64,000 nucleotides of DNA from Candidatus Polarisedimenticolaceae bacterium (GCA_036275915.1 DASUCV010000004.1:598204-662203), one strand, 5' to 3'. Positions 43,260 through 53,055 are shown, counted from the stretch's first letter. The notes: generated by a model from the letters alone, not told the origin. Numbers and translations: made by a program.

Positions 43260-44708
43260 CTACTGGCGCTTGAGCGCGGCGCGCAGCGCCTCGCCGAGGT
43301 GGCTTCCGAACCCGGCCCCCGGGTCGGAGGAGGCAGCCGCCGGGCGGGGCTCTTCGTTGCGGCGAGGCCGGTCGGCCGGCGGCCGCCGCTCGGGGCGGAC
43401 GGGGCGCCTGTCCCGCTGACGCTCGGGGCCTTCCGCACGCTCGGCCCGCGGCTTTTGCGCCGCCGCGCGCGCCGCGTCGGCCGCGTCGCGGTCGACCCCC
43501 TGGACCGACAGCCGGATACGCCGTCCACCTTCCTGGACGTCGACGACCTCGACAGGAAGGTCGCTTCCTGGGACGAAGCGCGATTCGAATCCTGCCCCCT
43601 CGCCCGCTCCGCTCCACACCCGCGGAACCATCCCTACGCGGCCCGGGCCGAGCCAGACGAAGATGCCGAAGACCTCTGCCTTGACGACCTTCCCGGTGGT
43701 CTTCGCGCCGGGAGCCAGCTCGGACGCGAGCAGGGCGGCGACCTCTTCGCCGCCGGGGAGCACGGTGATGCGCCGCCGCGGCAGGTCGAGCGCGATGACG
43801 ACCCACTCGCTCGGGGCGTCGATCTCCAGGCCCTCACGCCAGCTTCCGGTCGATGGCGGGAACTCGCGCGCCGGCGCCAGCGCCTCGATCCCGCGACGCA
43901 GCTCGACGAACGCGCCGAAGTCGGCGAAGCGCTTCACCTTCCCCGGGTAGACCTTGCCGACCTCGAAGAGCGTCGGCACCGAGTCCCACGGATCGGTGAT
44001 CGCCTGCTTGATCGAGAGCGAGATCTTGCCGCTCGCCTCGTCGAGCTTGATGATCTTGACCGGCACACGATCGCCGAGCGCCACGATGTCCGATGCGCGC
44101 ACGACGCGGCCGTGCGCGAGCTCGGTGAGGTGAACGAGGCCCGTGACGCCCGCCCCGAGATCGACGAACGCGCCGAACTCGGTGAGCCGCGCGACACGCC
44201 CCGTCATGACCGCGCCCTCGATGAGCGTGGCGCGGACCGATTTCATCTCCTCTTCGTGGTCGGCCTCGAGGAGCGCGCGGCGCGAGAGGACGACATCCTC
44301 GCCTCCGCGCCGAAGCTGGAGGATCTTGAACGCGTGCGTCTTCCCGACGTGCTCCTCGGGGTTCTCCACGCGGTGGATGTCCATCTGGGAGTGCGGGCAG
44401 AATCCGCGGCACTTCCCGATCCGGATCTCGTACCCGCCCTTGATGACCTTCTCGACGAGACCTTCCATCGGATGCCCCGCGCGGAACGCGCGGATCACCG
44501 CCGGGTCGCGTGGCCGCCGGGGCGCATCTTTCTTGGCGGGCTTCGCAGCCGCAGGTGCCCCGGCCTCGCCGTCGGCACCGCCCTCGGGGCCGGCGACGGC
44601 CTCCGCCGGGGACGGCTCCGCCGGTCCACCGTCGGCCTGCTCGACCGCCGCGGGAGGAGGAGCGATCTCGCCGCCGGGCGTCTCGTCGTGCTCGTGCTCT
44701 TCGGTCAA
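43260..44708 (-). CDS. S1-domain RNA-binding protein (ribosomal protein S1-like)
   Basis: 482 aa from TTG at 44708, chosen because GAGGAG lies just upstream and because the longer ATG form would run into the divergent gene. An acidic/Ala-rich lead is followed by four S1 repeats: GLVEKVIKGGYEIRIGKCRG, TGRVARLTEFGAFVDLGAG, PGKVKRFADFGAFVELRRG and TGKVVKAEVFGIFVWLGPG. The tail after residue 400 is a long Arg/Pro-rich disordered stretch. It probably binds RNA during translation or decay; whether it is the main ribosomal S1 is unclear. Confidence 0.85.
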   Translation of the reverse strand: MTEEHEHDETPGGEIAPPPAAVEQADGGPAEPSPAEAVAGPEGGADGEAGAPAAAKPAKKDAPRRPRDPAVIRAFRAGHPMEGLVEKVIKGGYEIRIGKCRGFCPHSQMDIHRVENPEEHVGKTHAFKILQLRRGGEDVVLSRRALLEADHEEEMKSVRATLIEGAVMTGRVARLTEFGAFVDLGAGVTGLVHLTELAHGRVVRASDIVALGDRVPVKIIKLDEASGKISLSIKQAITDPWDSVPTLFEVGKVYPGKVKRFADFGAFVELRRGIEALAPAREFPPSTGSWREGLEIDAPSEWVVIALDLPRRRITVLPGGEEVAALLASELAPGAKTTGKVVKAEVFGIFVWLGPGRVGMVPRVWSGAGEGAGFESRFVPGSDLPVEVVDVQEGGRRIRLSVQGVDRDAADAARAAAQKPRAERAEGPERQRDRRPVRPERRPPADRPRRNEEPRPAAASSDPGAGFGSHLGEALRAALKRQ

Positions 44709-44777
44709 CCTGCTCCTCGATCTCGGTCGAACGCCCTGACCCGCCGGAACGTCACCGGCGGTAGTCGCGAACGGCCC

Positions 44778-44788
44778 TAAGATATCTA
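44778..44788. promoter_or_regulatory. Possible bidirectional -10 region
   Basis: TAAGATATCTA in the 119-base gap between divergent genes reads TAAGAT on the plus strand and TAGATA on the minus strand around the palindrome AGATATCT. No clear -35 on either side. Confidence 0.25.
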
Positions 44789-44827
44789 CCCGTGCACCCG
44801 GCATTCTGCCACAGGTGATGTGGGCGA

Positions 44828-46045
44828 ATGTGGATGCCTCGAGGCGATGACGCACCGATGAGCTCCGCCGATCGAGACCCTTCCGGCCAAGAGGCCGCCC
44901 CGGGGGGGCCTCAAAAGGACACCGAAGGCGGGTCGCCGCGCCGGAACTGGCTGCGCCGCCTCTACATGACCCTCAGGACGGAGCATCGCACCCCGGAAAA
45001 GGTGGCGTTCGGTGTCGGGGTCGGAGTCTTCGTAGGATGCTCGCCCCTGTGGGGGCTGCATTTTCCGCTCTGCGTCCTTCTCGCCACCGTCTTCCGGCTG
45101 AACCGGATGATCGTCTACGCGGGCGCCTACGCCGGGAATCCGCTCACCGCCGCCCCGATCCTGTTCGCCGAGCTGCAGATCGGCCACCGCCTGCTCCACC
45201 ACGCTTGGCTTCCCGTCACCCTCGCCGACGTCGAGACGCTCGGTCTGGGCGGTGTCGTCGTGAACCTCGCGGTCGGCAGCATCGTCGTCGGCGCCGCTCT
45301 CGGGGCGCTCGCGGGGCTCCTCGCGTGGGCGATCGCCAAGTCGAGCAGCCACCACGAGGCCTACCGCGAGGTCGTCGACGCGATCGTCGTCCGCTACGTC
45401 GACGTCTCCATCCGCGACGCCGAAGCGGCGCGCGCGCGGCTCCTGCGCGATCCCATCTGGCCGTTCCTCATCGAGGAGGGTGTGCTCGTGTCGAGCGTCC
45501 GCATCCTCGATCTCGGCTGCGGGCGCGCCGTCGGAGGCGCGCTCGCGGGAGAGCTGCACCCCGCGGGAGGACGTCTCTGGTATCTCGGCATCGATGCCTG
45601 CGACCGCTACGTGCGGGCGGCGCGGCACGCGCTCCACGATCTCGGCGGGTGCGTGGTCCAGGCGATGGACCTCCGCGATTTCGATCCTCCGGCCGCTGAC
45701 GTCGTCCTCGTGAACGACGTGCTCCGCTACCTGCCGTTCACGGCGCAGGACGCACTCCTCCGCCGTGTCGCGCGGGTCCTCCCGTCGGGCGCGCGCATCT
45801 TCGTCCGCGAGAAAGACGCGGGAGGCGGGTGGAGGTTCGCGCTGCGGTCGCTCGGCGACCGGCTGTCCCTCCTCGTGCCCGGCCGTCCGCTGCACGGATC
45901 GCATTACCGCCGCGCCGAAGACCTCAGGAACGCGCTCGTGGCCGCGGGCTTCGCCGTGAGCGACCGCACGCCGCCCCGTGGATCCTCCGCCGCGTGGGTG
46001 CTGCTCGAGGGCATTCGCCGGCCGGCCTCCGTCGGTCGCGCGTGA
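44828..46045 (+). CDS. DUF2062 membrane domain fused to a SAM methyltransferase
   Basis: 405 aa. Residues 35-185 are a DUF2062 domain: LYMTLRTEHRTPEKVAFGVG, then VGCSPLWGLHFPLCVLLATV and AGAYAGNPLTAAPILF in hydrophobic segments. Residues 205-400 are a class I methyltransferase with ILDLGCGRAVGG, and VLVNDVLRYLPF in the acceptor region. DUF2062 proteins are often linked to glycan or lipid modification loci; the fused enzyme may methylate a membrane-near lipid or glycan (inference). ATG at 44828; ATG at 44858 is an alternative. Confidence 0.82.
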   Translation: MWMPRGDDAPMSSADRDPSGQEAAPGGPQKDTEGGSPRRNWLRRLYMTLRTEHRTPEKVAFGVGVGVFVGCSPLWGLHFPLCVLLATVFRLNRMIVYAGAYAGNPLTAAPILFAELQIGHRLLHHAWLPVTLADVETLGLGGVVVNLAVGSIVVGAALGALAGLLAWAIAKSSSHHEAYREVVDAIVVRYVDVSIRDAEAARARLLRDPIWPFLIEEGVLVSSVRILDLGCGRAVGGALAGELHPAGGRLWYLGIDACDRYVRAARHALHDLGGCVVQAMDLRDFDPPAADVVLVNDVLRYLPFTAQDALLRRVARVLPSGARIFVREKDAGGGWRFALRSLGDRLSLLVPGRPLHGSHYRRAEDLRNALVAAGFAVSDRTPPRGSSAAWVLLEGIRRPASVGRA

Positions 46046-47025
46046 TGCGCGCGCTCACGATCAGCCGGCCCGGAGGTCCCGAGGTCCTCGAGGTCAAGGA
46101 GGTCCCGGATCCGGTCGGCGGGCTCGACGAGGTCGTCGTGCGCGTCCGGGCCTCGGCTCTGAACCGCGCCGATCTCCTCCAGCGACGCGGTCTCTACCCC
46201 GCCCCCGCGGGGGCGCCGGCCGACATTCCGGGGCTCGAGTTCGCCGGGGACGTCGTCGTGTGCGGCGCCCTCGTCACGACTCTCCAGCCGGGCGATCGTG
46301 TCATGGGGATCGTCGGAGGCGGGGGCCAGGCGGAGCGCCTCCGCCTTCACGAGCGCCTCTGCCTGCGCATCCCTCCCGGGGTGGGCTACGAGGAGGCCGC
46401 CGCGGTCCCGGAAGCGTTCCTGACCGCCTACGACGCCCTCTTCGCGCGCGGATCCCTCCGCCCCGGCGAGTCGGTCCTTCTCCATGCCGCCGGATCGGGC
46501 GTCGGCACGGCCGCCGCTGCGATCGCGACCGCGGCGGGGGCGCGGGTCGTCGCGCTCTCGCGCTCGGCGGAGAAGCGGCGGCGACTGTCGGCGATGGGAC
46601 TGCACCGGGTGCTCGACCCGGCCGAGGGGGACGTCGCCTCCGCGATCCGCATGGCGCTCGGCGGCGAGGGGGTCGACCTGACCGTCGACTTCGTCGGCGC
46701 GGCGACGTGGGCGCTCGACGTCGAGGTCGCCGCCATCCGCGGGCGCATCGTCCTCGTGGGCACGATGAGCGGCGGCCGGGTCGAGGCCGACCTGTCGGCG
46801 CTCATGCGGAAACGGCTCACCGTGATCGGCACGGTGCTCCGCTCGCGGCCGCTGGAGGAGAAGATCGAGCTCGTTCAGTCGTTCTCCCGAACGATGCTGC
46901 CGCTCATCGCCGCCGGGAGGCTGCGGCCGGTCGTCGACCGCGTCCTCGCCTTGGATGACGCCGCCGCCGGGCACGCGACGATGGAGGCGAACGAGAACTT
47001 CGGCAAGATCGTCCTCAGGATCTGA
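46045..47025 (+). CDS. Quinone oxidoreductase, zinc-independent MDR family
   Basis: 326 aa. Opens with MRALTISRPGGPEVLEVKEV and LNRADLLQRRGLYPAPAGAP, the form of the NAD(P)H quinone oxidoreductase (QOR/PIG3) branch; the NADPH motif is LLHAAGSGVGTAAAAIATAA. Catalytic zinc ligands of alcohol dehydrogenases are absent. It reduces quinones or alpha,beta-unsaturated carbonyls with NADPH. ATG at 46045 shares one base with the previous stop. Confidence 0.92.
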   Translation: MRALTISRPGGPEVLEVKEVPDPVGGLDEVVVRVRASALNRADLLQRRGLYPAPAGAPADIPGLEFAGDVVVCGALVTTLQPGDRVMGIVGGGGQAERLRLHERLCLRIPPGVGYEEAAAVPEAFLTAYDALFARGSLRPGESVLLHAAGSGVGTAAAAIATAAGARVVALSRSAEKRRRLSAMGLHRVLDPAEGDVASAIRMALGGEGVDLTVDFVGAATWALDVEVAAIRGRIVLVGTMSGGRVEADLSALMRKRLTVIGTVLRSRPLEEKIELVQSFSRTMLPLIAAGRLRPVVDRVLALDDAAAGHATMEANENFGKIVLRI

Positions 47026-47037
47026 CCTCGTCCCGCG

Positions 47038-47043
47038 TAGAAT
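47038..47043 (+). promoter_or_regulatory. TANNNT box 8 bases before the OPT gene
   Basis: TAGAAT, five of six bases of the -10 consensus, ends 8 bases before the ATG at 47052; there is no ribosome-binding site between. This is the clearest leaderless-type start in the window. Confidence 0.42.
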
Positions 47044-47051
47044 CCGCCGCC

Positions 47052-49094
47052 ATGGGCGCCGATCCGGCCGTCACCGACCTCCCCGAGAACGCCTATCGCG
47101 AGCTCGCGCCGGGCGAGACGTACCAGCCGATCGTCCCGGCCGAGGCGCAGCTCCCCGAGATCACCCGGCGCTCGATCGCCTTCGGCCTCGCGATGACCGC
47201 CCTCTTCTCGGCGGCCGCCGCGTTCATCTCGCTCAAGCTCGGCCAAGGGATCGAGTCGGCGATCCCGATCGCGATCCTCGCCATCGGCTACTCCGCGCTC
47301 GTCGCGCGGAAATCGTCCCTGCTCGAGAACGTCAACATCGTGACCTTGGGCGCCACGGCGGGGATCGTCGTCGGAGGCTCGACCTTCACGATGCCGGCGA
47401 TCTTCATCCTGGGGCTCATCGATCACTCGAGCTTCGCGCAGATCTTCATCGTGCCGCTCCTGGGCGCCGTCCTGGGCGTCCTCTTTCTGATCCCATTCCG
47501 GCGGTACTTCGTCGCCCAGATGCACGGGAAGCTCCCGTTCCCCGAGGCGACGGCGACGACCGAGATCCTCGTCACCGGCGCGCGCGGCGGGAAGCAGGCC
47601 GTCGTCCTCCTCTACTCGATGGGGATCGGGATGGCCGTCGACTTCATGGCGCTCCACTTCGTGGCGTGGCGGGACACCTTCACGACCGTGCTCATTCCCT
47701 CGTGCCGCAAGCTCACCGACGACCTGAAGGCGATCTTCGTCCTGAACACCTCGGCGGCGGTCCTCGGACTCGGGTACATCGTCGGCCTGCGCTACGCGAC
47801 GATCATCTGCACCGGCTCGTTCCTCTCGTACTACGTCTTCATCCCGCTCTTCGGGCACCTCGGCGGCATGGTGCCCGGGCCGCTCTTCCCCGGGCGCCCG
47901 CCGATCCCGGGGCTCGCGGCGGAGGACATCTTCAAGCAATACGTCCGCTACATCGGCATCGGCGCGATCTTCGCGGCGGGCGTGCTCTCCGTCCTCAAGA
48001 TGTCGCCGATCATCGTGCAGGCGATACGGCAGGTCTTCGGCGAGATCTCCCGCGCGCGCCAGGGAGCCGCGAGCGGAGCCGTCAGGACCGATCGCGATCT
48101 CTCGATCCGGTCGGTCGTCCTCGGTACGATCGCGGTCGGGACGCTCCTCTTCCTCTACTTCCGCTTCTTCGTGCTGCCGGACCAGGCGGCGCCCACAGCG
48201 ACCTCGTTCGCCGCCCTGGCGCTGACGCTCGTCATCACCTTCCTCTTCGCGGCCGTGTCAGCGTGGGCGATCGCGATGATCTCGACGACGCCGATCTCGG
48301 GGATGACGCTCACGACCCTGATCATCTCGGCGATCGTGCTCTCGGCGATGAAGCTCGCGGGCGCTTCCGGGATGATCGCGGTCCTCCTCATCGGCGGAGT
48401 CGTGTGCACCGCCCTCTCGATGACCGGCTCGATGGTGACGCTGCTCAAGGTCGGCTACTGGACGGGAGCGACCCCGAGGCGGATCGAGCTCACGCTCATC
48501 GGCGGCTCCGTCGTGGCGGCGCTCACCGTGACGGCGATGATGTTCGTCTTCAACAAGGTCTACGGCTTCGGTGAGCCGACGGCGATCCATCCGCATCCGG
48601 TCGCGGCCCCGCAGGCCACGGCGATGGCGGCGGTCATCGGCTCGGTCATGCAGTCGGGCCAGGCGCCGTGGTTCCTCTACGGGATCGGCGCCGTCGTCTC
48701 GGTGATCATGCAGTCGCTCGGGATCTCGGCGCTCGCGTTCGCTCTCGGGATGTACCTGCCGATCGAGCTGAACACGCCGATCCTCGCCGGAGCCGTCGTC
48801 GCGTGGCTCGTCAAGCGCGGCCCCACTCCCGCGCTCCTCCGCGCTCGCGGCAATCGCGGCACGCTCATCGCGTCGGGGTTCATCGCCGGCGGCGCCCTGG
48901 CCGGCGTCTTCGACGGGATCATCCGCCTGATCGTCGACCTCTTCCACGGAGAGGTGACCTGGAGCCTCGGCAACGACGGCCCCGCCGGCAACTGGCTGGG
49001 CCTCGCGGTGTTCGTCGCGCTCGGCGGCTATCTCTACTGGGATGCGCGGCGCGCCACGGAAGCGGAAGGCGCGGGGCCCGAGATCAGTTTGTAG
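47052..49094 (+). CDS. OPT-family oligopeptide transporter
   Basis: 680 aa, about 16 membrane helices. NAYRELAPGETYQPIVPAE and the FISLKLGQGIESAIPIAILA segment are typical of the bacterial OPT branch; MHGKLPFPEATATTEILV and LGMYLPIELNTPILAGAVV are further landmarks. It takes up peptides or peptide-like metal chelates by proton symport. Overlaps the convergent exporter gene by 11 bases. Confidence 0.93.
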   Translation: MGADPAVTDLPENAYRELAPGETYQPIVPAEAQLPEITRRSIAFGLAMTALFSAAAAFISLKLGQGIESAIPIAILAIGYSALVARKSSLLENVNIVTLGATAGIVVGGSTFTMPAIFILGLIDHSSFAQIFIVPLLGAVLGVLFLIPFRRYFVAQMHGKLPFPEATATTEILVTGARGGKQAVVLLYSMGIGMAVDFMALHFVAWRDTFTTVLIPSCRKLTDDLKAIFVLNTSAAVLGLGYIVGLRYATIICTGSFLSYYVFIPLFGHLGGMVPGPLFPGRPPIPGLAAEDIFKQYVRYIGIGAIFAAGVLSVLKMSPIIVQAIRQVFGEISRARQGAASGAVRTDRDLSIRSVVLGTIAVGTLLFLYFRFFVLPDQAAPTATSFAALALTLVITFLFAAVSAWAIAMISTTPISGMTLTTLIISAIVLSAMKLAGASGMIAVLLIGGVVCTALSMTGSMVTLLKVGYWTGATPRRIELTLIGGSVVAALTVTAMMFVFNKVYGFGEPTAIHPHPVAAPQATAMAAVIGSVMQSGQAPWFLYGIGAVVSVIMQSLGISALAFALGMYLPIELNTPILAGAVVAWLVKRGPTPALLRARGNRGTLIASGFIAGGALAGVFDGIIRLIVDLFHGEVTWSLGNDGPAGNWLGLAVFVALGGYLYWDARRATEAEGAGPEISL

Positions 49095-51393
49095 TCGGCT
49101 TGTCCTTCGACAACAGCCACAGCGCCGCCGGCAGCGCGGTGAAATCCGCGATCATCGAGAGCAGGAACGCCGACGACGCCATGATCCCGAACTGGCGCAT
49201 CGGCGGAAGCGGCGAGAGCGCGAGCGCGAGGAATCCGCCGGCATTGATCATCGTGGCGAAGACGATCGCGCGCCCCGAGACGAGGAGCGCGTGGCGCAGC
49301 GCGTGCTCGGTGCCGCCTTTCCGTCCCTCCTGGAAATGAAAGAAGAAGTGGATCTGATCGTTCTCCGAGGCGCCCAAGACCGTCGACGCGATGAGGATCG
49401 TCGCGACGTTGAGCGCGATCCCCGAGACACGCATGACGAGGAACATGACGAGGATGGCGAAGACGGACGGGATCATCGCCATGAGGCGCGCCGCCGGGCT
49501 CCGGAAGACGACGAGGAACGCCATGAAGATGATCGCCGCCGTGATCGCGAAGCTTTCGGTCAGCGTGGGGACGAGGTAGTGGGCGATCTTCGCCTGGAGG
49601 AGGCCCTGGCCGACGAGGCGCACCGTGCAGTCCTTGAGAGCGGGGAACTCGGCTTGGGCGCGCGACCACACGCCGGCGACGAGCTCCTGCAGCGCCGCGT
49701 AGCCGCCGTTGTCGCGCCGCGTCACGATGCGCAGGCGCGCGTTCTCGAGCGTCCCGACGTCGATGCCGCTCCTGAGCTCGGGGTGCTGGAGGACGAGCTG
49801 CTCCAGGTCTCCCGCGAGCTTCGGCCACGCGGCGGGCTCCTGCGGCAGCGTGTCGCCCTGCCCCTGCAGGTAGCGCATGAGGCGAAGCGGCGTCGTCGGG
49901 CCCATCGCGGACGCGACGCGCGGGTCGGACTCGAGCGCCCGCGCGAAGCCGTCCATGCCCCTCAAGACCTCCGGATCGAGCGCGCGTCCGCCGGGGACGC
50001 GGACCCACGCCTCGACGACGGCGAGGCCCCCCATCGTCGCCTCGAACCGGCGCGTGTCCTGGTAGAGCGGGATCTTCTTGTCGATGTAGTCGAGCGAGTC
50101 GGTCTCGAGCCGCATCGCGTCGATCCGGCCGGGCACGCCGAGGAGCGCGACGAGACCGGCCGCCATGGCGATGAGCGCACCCGACACGAGGAGCCGGCGG
50201 TAGCGGTACGTGAAGGCGGGAAGCCGGTCGACGATGCGCGGCCACCACGCGCCGGCGGTCTTCCGCTCCGCCTGCGTCGGTGTGCGAAGGCGCCGCTCGA
50301 GCGCGGGGAAGAGCGTGAACGCGGCGATCCAGGTGAGGACCATGCCGGCCGCGACCCAGAGGCCCATCTCGCGGATCGGCCGGATTCCCGAGACCGACAG
50401 CGCCGCGAAGCCGACCGCGGCTGCGAAGATCGACGCGGTGCACGGGAGGAACTTGTTGCGGAGCGTGAAGATCTGGTGCTCCTTCGCATCGACGCCTTCG
50501 GGGCACGCGACGTACAGCGAGTGGATGTAGACGAGCGTGGCGGTGCACGTGATGAGCACCGTGAGCGGGACGAGCGACGAGACGATCGTCGCGACGTAGC
50601 CCATGACCCCGGCGAACGCCTCGGTGAAGAGGATCGTCGCCGCGATCGTCAGGGCGAACGCGAACAGCGTGCGGAACGACCGGTAGAGGAAGAGGTTGAG
50701 CGCGACGATGAACAGCCCGAACAGCGGCATGTAGAGGAGCGTCGACCTCTGCGTCTCCTCGGAGAGATAGCGATCGACGTAAGGACCGCCGATCTTCCGG
50801 ACCGCGAGGAGTGGCGCCGGATGCTCGGCGAACGGTGCCGCCGCGGCGTCGATGGCGGCGAGCGCCGATTGCAGCTCGTCGCGCCCCTTGGCCTCGATCT
50901 CCATCGGAATGCCGAGCGTGCCGTCACCGACGAGCCCCTGCGTGCGGAAGAGGCGCGTTCCGGTGGCGAACGCCTCGAAGGCGCGCGCCTCGTCGGCGCC
51001 GCCGCGGATCTGGCCGTGACCTTGCTCGTAGATCGTGATCGCCGAGATCGGCTTGACCCCGGGCACGCGCGCGAGCGCCTTCTCGATCTCGGCGACGCGC
51101 GCGAGCGCGGCCGGCGAGAAGATCTCGGGTGACTCGCAGAGCAGGACGACGTAGTCGCCCTCCGGAAACACGCGCGCGAACGCCTGCGTCTGACGGAAGT
51201 CTTCGTCGTCGGGGACGATCAGGCGGCCCGGCGAGTTGTCGGCCGTGACGCCCAGCGCGAAACGCAGCGCGAGCGGCGCCGCGAGCAGCCAGGGCAGGAT
51301 CGCGATCCACGGGCGCTCGACGACGAGGCGCGCGAGCCGCGCACCGAAGGAAGGCGACCGTTCCGGGGTCGTGGCATCATGTGCCGCGGTCAT
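49084..51393 (-). CDS. MMPL/RND-superfamily exporter
   Basis: 769 aa in two repeats, each with one helix, a large periplasmic loop and five further helices. Hydrophobic helices such as LLYMPLFGLFIVALNLFLY and ILIASTVLGASENDQIHFFF (the latter with acidic residues of the proton relay type) mark the MMPL group. It probably moves lipids or hopanoids outward. Its ATG (complement of 51391-51393) overlaps the ATG of the divergent gene within CATG. A PhnD-like binding protein and a TatT lipoprotein are encoded beyond it. Confidence 0.9.
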   Translation of the reverse strand: MTAAHDATTPERSPSFGARLARLVVERPWIAILPWLLAAPLALRFALGVTADNSPGRLIVPDDEDFRQTQAFARVFPEGDYVVLLCESPEIFSPAALARVAEIEKALARVPGVKPISAITIYEQGHGQIRGGADEARAFEAFATGTRLFRTQGLVGDGTLGIPMEIEAKGRDELQSALAAIDAAAAPFAEHPAPLLAVRKIGGPYVDRYLSEETQRSTLLYMPLFGLFIVALNLFLYRSFRTLFAFALTIAATILFTEAFAGVMGYVATIVSSLVPLTVLITCTATLVYIHSLYVACPEGVDAKEHQIFTLRNKFLPCTASIFAAAVGFAALSVSGIRPIREMGLWVAAGMVLTWIAAFTLFPALERRLRTPTQAERKTAGAWWPRIVDRLPAFTYRYRRLLVSGALIAMAAGLVALLGVPGRIDAMRLETDSLDYIDKKIPLYQDTRRFEATMGGLAVVEAWVRVPGGRALDPEVLRGMDGFARALESDPRVASAMGPTTPLRLMRYLQGQGDTLPQEPAAWPKLAGDLEQLVLQHPELRSGIDVGTLENARLRIVTRRDNGGYAALQELVAGVWSRAQAEFPALKDCTVRLVGQGLLQAKIAHYLVPTLTESFAITAAIIFMAFLVVFRSPAARLMAMIPSVFAILVMFLVMRVSGIALNVATILIASTVLGASENDQIHFFFHFQEGRKGGTEHALRHALLVSGRAIVFATMINAGGFLALALSPLPPMRQFGIMASSAFLLSMIADFTALPAALWLLSKDKPTTN

Positions 51394-52255
51394 GCCGAAG
51401 CGAACCTCGATCCCACTCGCGATCGCCTTGCTGTCGCTCGCCGCGGCGGCCGGGACGCCGCCGACGCCGCTGACCCTCGTGATCTGCGCGCCCGGCTATC
51501 CGGGCTCCACGGCGGAGGCGCAGCCTAGCATGGACACGCTCGCCGCCGCGGTGTCGCACGCGGCGGGATGGCCTGCGGGAACAGTCAAAGCCGAGTACCA
51601 GGAGACGGAGGCCGGCGGCGTCGCACGCTTCAAAGGTGCGGCGCCCACGCTCGCGCTCGTCCCGCTGCCGTTCTTCCTCGCGCACGCCGCTGATCTCAAG
51701 CTGACACCTCGCGTCCAGGCGGTGTTGAAGGACGCGCACGAGACCGAGGTCTGGACCCTCGTCGCCAAGAAGGGGCGCGTGACGGGCGCCGCGTCGCTCG
51801 CGGGCTGGAAGATCGCCAGCCTTGCCGCGTACGCTCCGGACTTCATCAGGAACGTCGCGCTCGCCGGCTGGGGCACGCTGCCTTCCGGGGTCCAGTTCGT
51901 CGAGACCGGGCAGGTCCTGTCCGCCCTGCGTCAGGCGGCTTCGGGCGAGAACGTGGCCGTCCTCCTGGACGGGACGCAATCCGCGTCGCTCTCCACCCTC
52001 CCCTTCGCGGCGGATCTCGAGACGGTGGCCAAGTCGCCGGCGCTCCCGACGAGCGTCCTCAGCACGGTCGGCCCGGCGCTGGGGCCGAACGACGCGAAGC
52101 GGCTCGTGGCCGGCCTCCTCGAGATGGCGAATGCGCCCGACGGTGCGAAGGCGCTCGACGTGGTGCGGATCGCGCGCTTCGTGCCGCTCGACGACAAGGC
52201 CCTGGCCCAGGCGCGCCACAGCTACGGCCAGCGCGTTCAGACCGCCGCGAAGTGA
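51392..52255 (+). CDS. PhnD-like periplasmic substrate-binding protein
   Basis: 287 aa. Signal peptide IPLAIALLSLAAAAGTPP, then LTLVICAPGYPGSTAEAQPS and FVETGQVLSALRQAASGENV, a pattern of the PhnD/TRAP-like binding fold in which a small ligand lies between two lobes. No ABC or TRAP membrane subunit is nearby, so delivery to the MMPL protein is an inference. ATG at 51392 faces the exporter ATG with no space between. GTGA overlap with the next gene. Confidence 0.72.
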   Translation: MPKRTSIPLAIALLSLAAAAGTPPTPLTLVICAPGYPGSTAEAQPSMDTLAAAVSHAAGWPAGTVKAEYQETEAGGVARFKGAAPTLALVPLPFFLAHAADLKLTPRVQAVLKDAHETEVWTLVAKKGRVTGAASLAGWKIASLAAYAPDFIRNVALAGWGTLPSGVQFVETGQVLSALRQAASGENVAVLLDGTQSASLSTLPFAADLETVAKSPALPTSVLSTVGPALGPNDAKRLVAGLLEMANAPDGAKALDVVRIARFVPLDDKALAQARHSYGQRVQTAAK

Positions 52256-53052
52256 AACGCCTCCTCGCCGCTGCGGTCACACTCCTCGCAGCGGCGTGCG
52301 CTCCGGCGCTCAAGGAGCCGCCGGCCATCGGCGCCCTCGCGAAGCGCCCGGCGTCGGCCGAGAAGCGGGACACGGCCGGCCTGCTCCGTGACGCCGAGGC
52401 CGCGTGGGCGCGCCGGCCCGATCTCTTCGCCGTGCGTAATTCCGAAGCGCTCGCGCTCGAAGCCGCGCAGGACGATGCGAGCGGCGCCGCGCCGCTGGTC
52501 GCCGCGGCTCGTGCCAAGGCGTGGCTCGCCGACAAGGAGACCGACCCGAAGCGTCGCTTGGACGCAGCCGTGAGCTGCGTCCACGCGGCTCAGTGGTGCG
52601 CCAAACGAGAGCCCGCCAGCGCCGCATGCGATTACTGGCTCGCCATCGGGCTCGGGCTGCAGGCACGCGAGGTCGCGGCGACCGCCGAGGACGGCGTCAA
52701 GAAGATGGTCGCGGCGCTCGACCGCGCGAGCCAGCGCGAGCCGGGCTACGAGCACGGCGGCCCCGAGCGCGTCCTCGCGATCGTGCTCGTGCGCGCGCCC
52801 GGCTGGCCGATCGGCCCCGGCGACCCGGACGCCGCGCTCGAGCACGCGAAAAACGCGCTCGCGTTGGAAGGCGACTACCCGCCGAACGTTCTCGCGCTCG
52901 CCGAGGCGCAAGCGGCGAAGAGAGATCGACCCTCCGCTCGCGCGTCGTACGCGCGCGCGAAGAGCCTGGCCGAGGATCGCGGCACGGCCGGGGACCCGGA
53001 CGCCGCCGATTGGCAGGCGCAGGCCGAGCAAGGGCTCGCCAAGCTCAGATGA
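52252..53052 (+). CDS. TatT-type TPR lipoprotein (TRAP transporter T-component-like)
   Basis: 266 aa. Lipobox TLLAAACAP with acylated Cys16, then helical repeats of the TPR kind. The GGPERVLAIVLVRAPGWPIG and GDPDAALEHAKNALALEG segments match TatT, a periplasmic accessory protein of TRAP-type uptake systems known to bind the substrate-binding protein. GTG at 52252 overlaps the previous stop, so it is coupled to the binding protein gene. Confidence 0.78.
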   Translation: MKRLLAAAVTLLAAACAPALKEPPAIGALAKRPASAEKRDTAGLLRDAEAAWARRPDLFAVRNSEALALEAAQDDASGAAPLVAAARAKAWLADKETDPKRRLDAAVSCVHAAQWCAKREPASAACDYWLAIGLGLQAREVAATAEDGVKKMVAALDRASQREPGYEHGGPERVLAIVLVRAPGWPIGPGDPDAALEHAKNALALEGDYPPNVLALAEAQAAKRDRPSARASYARAKSLAEDRGTAGDPDAADWQAQAEQGLAKLR

Positions 53053-53055
53053 ACC

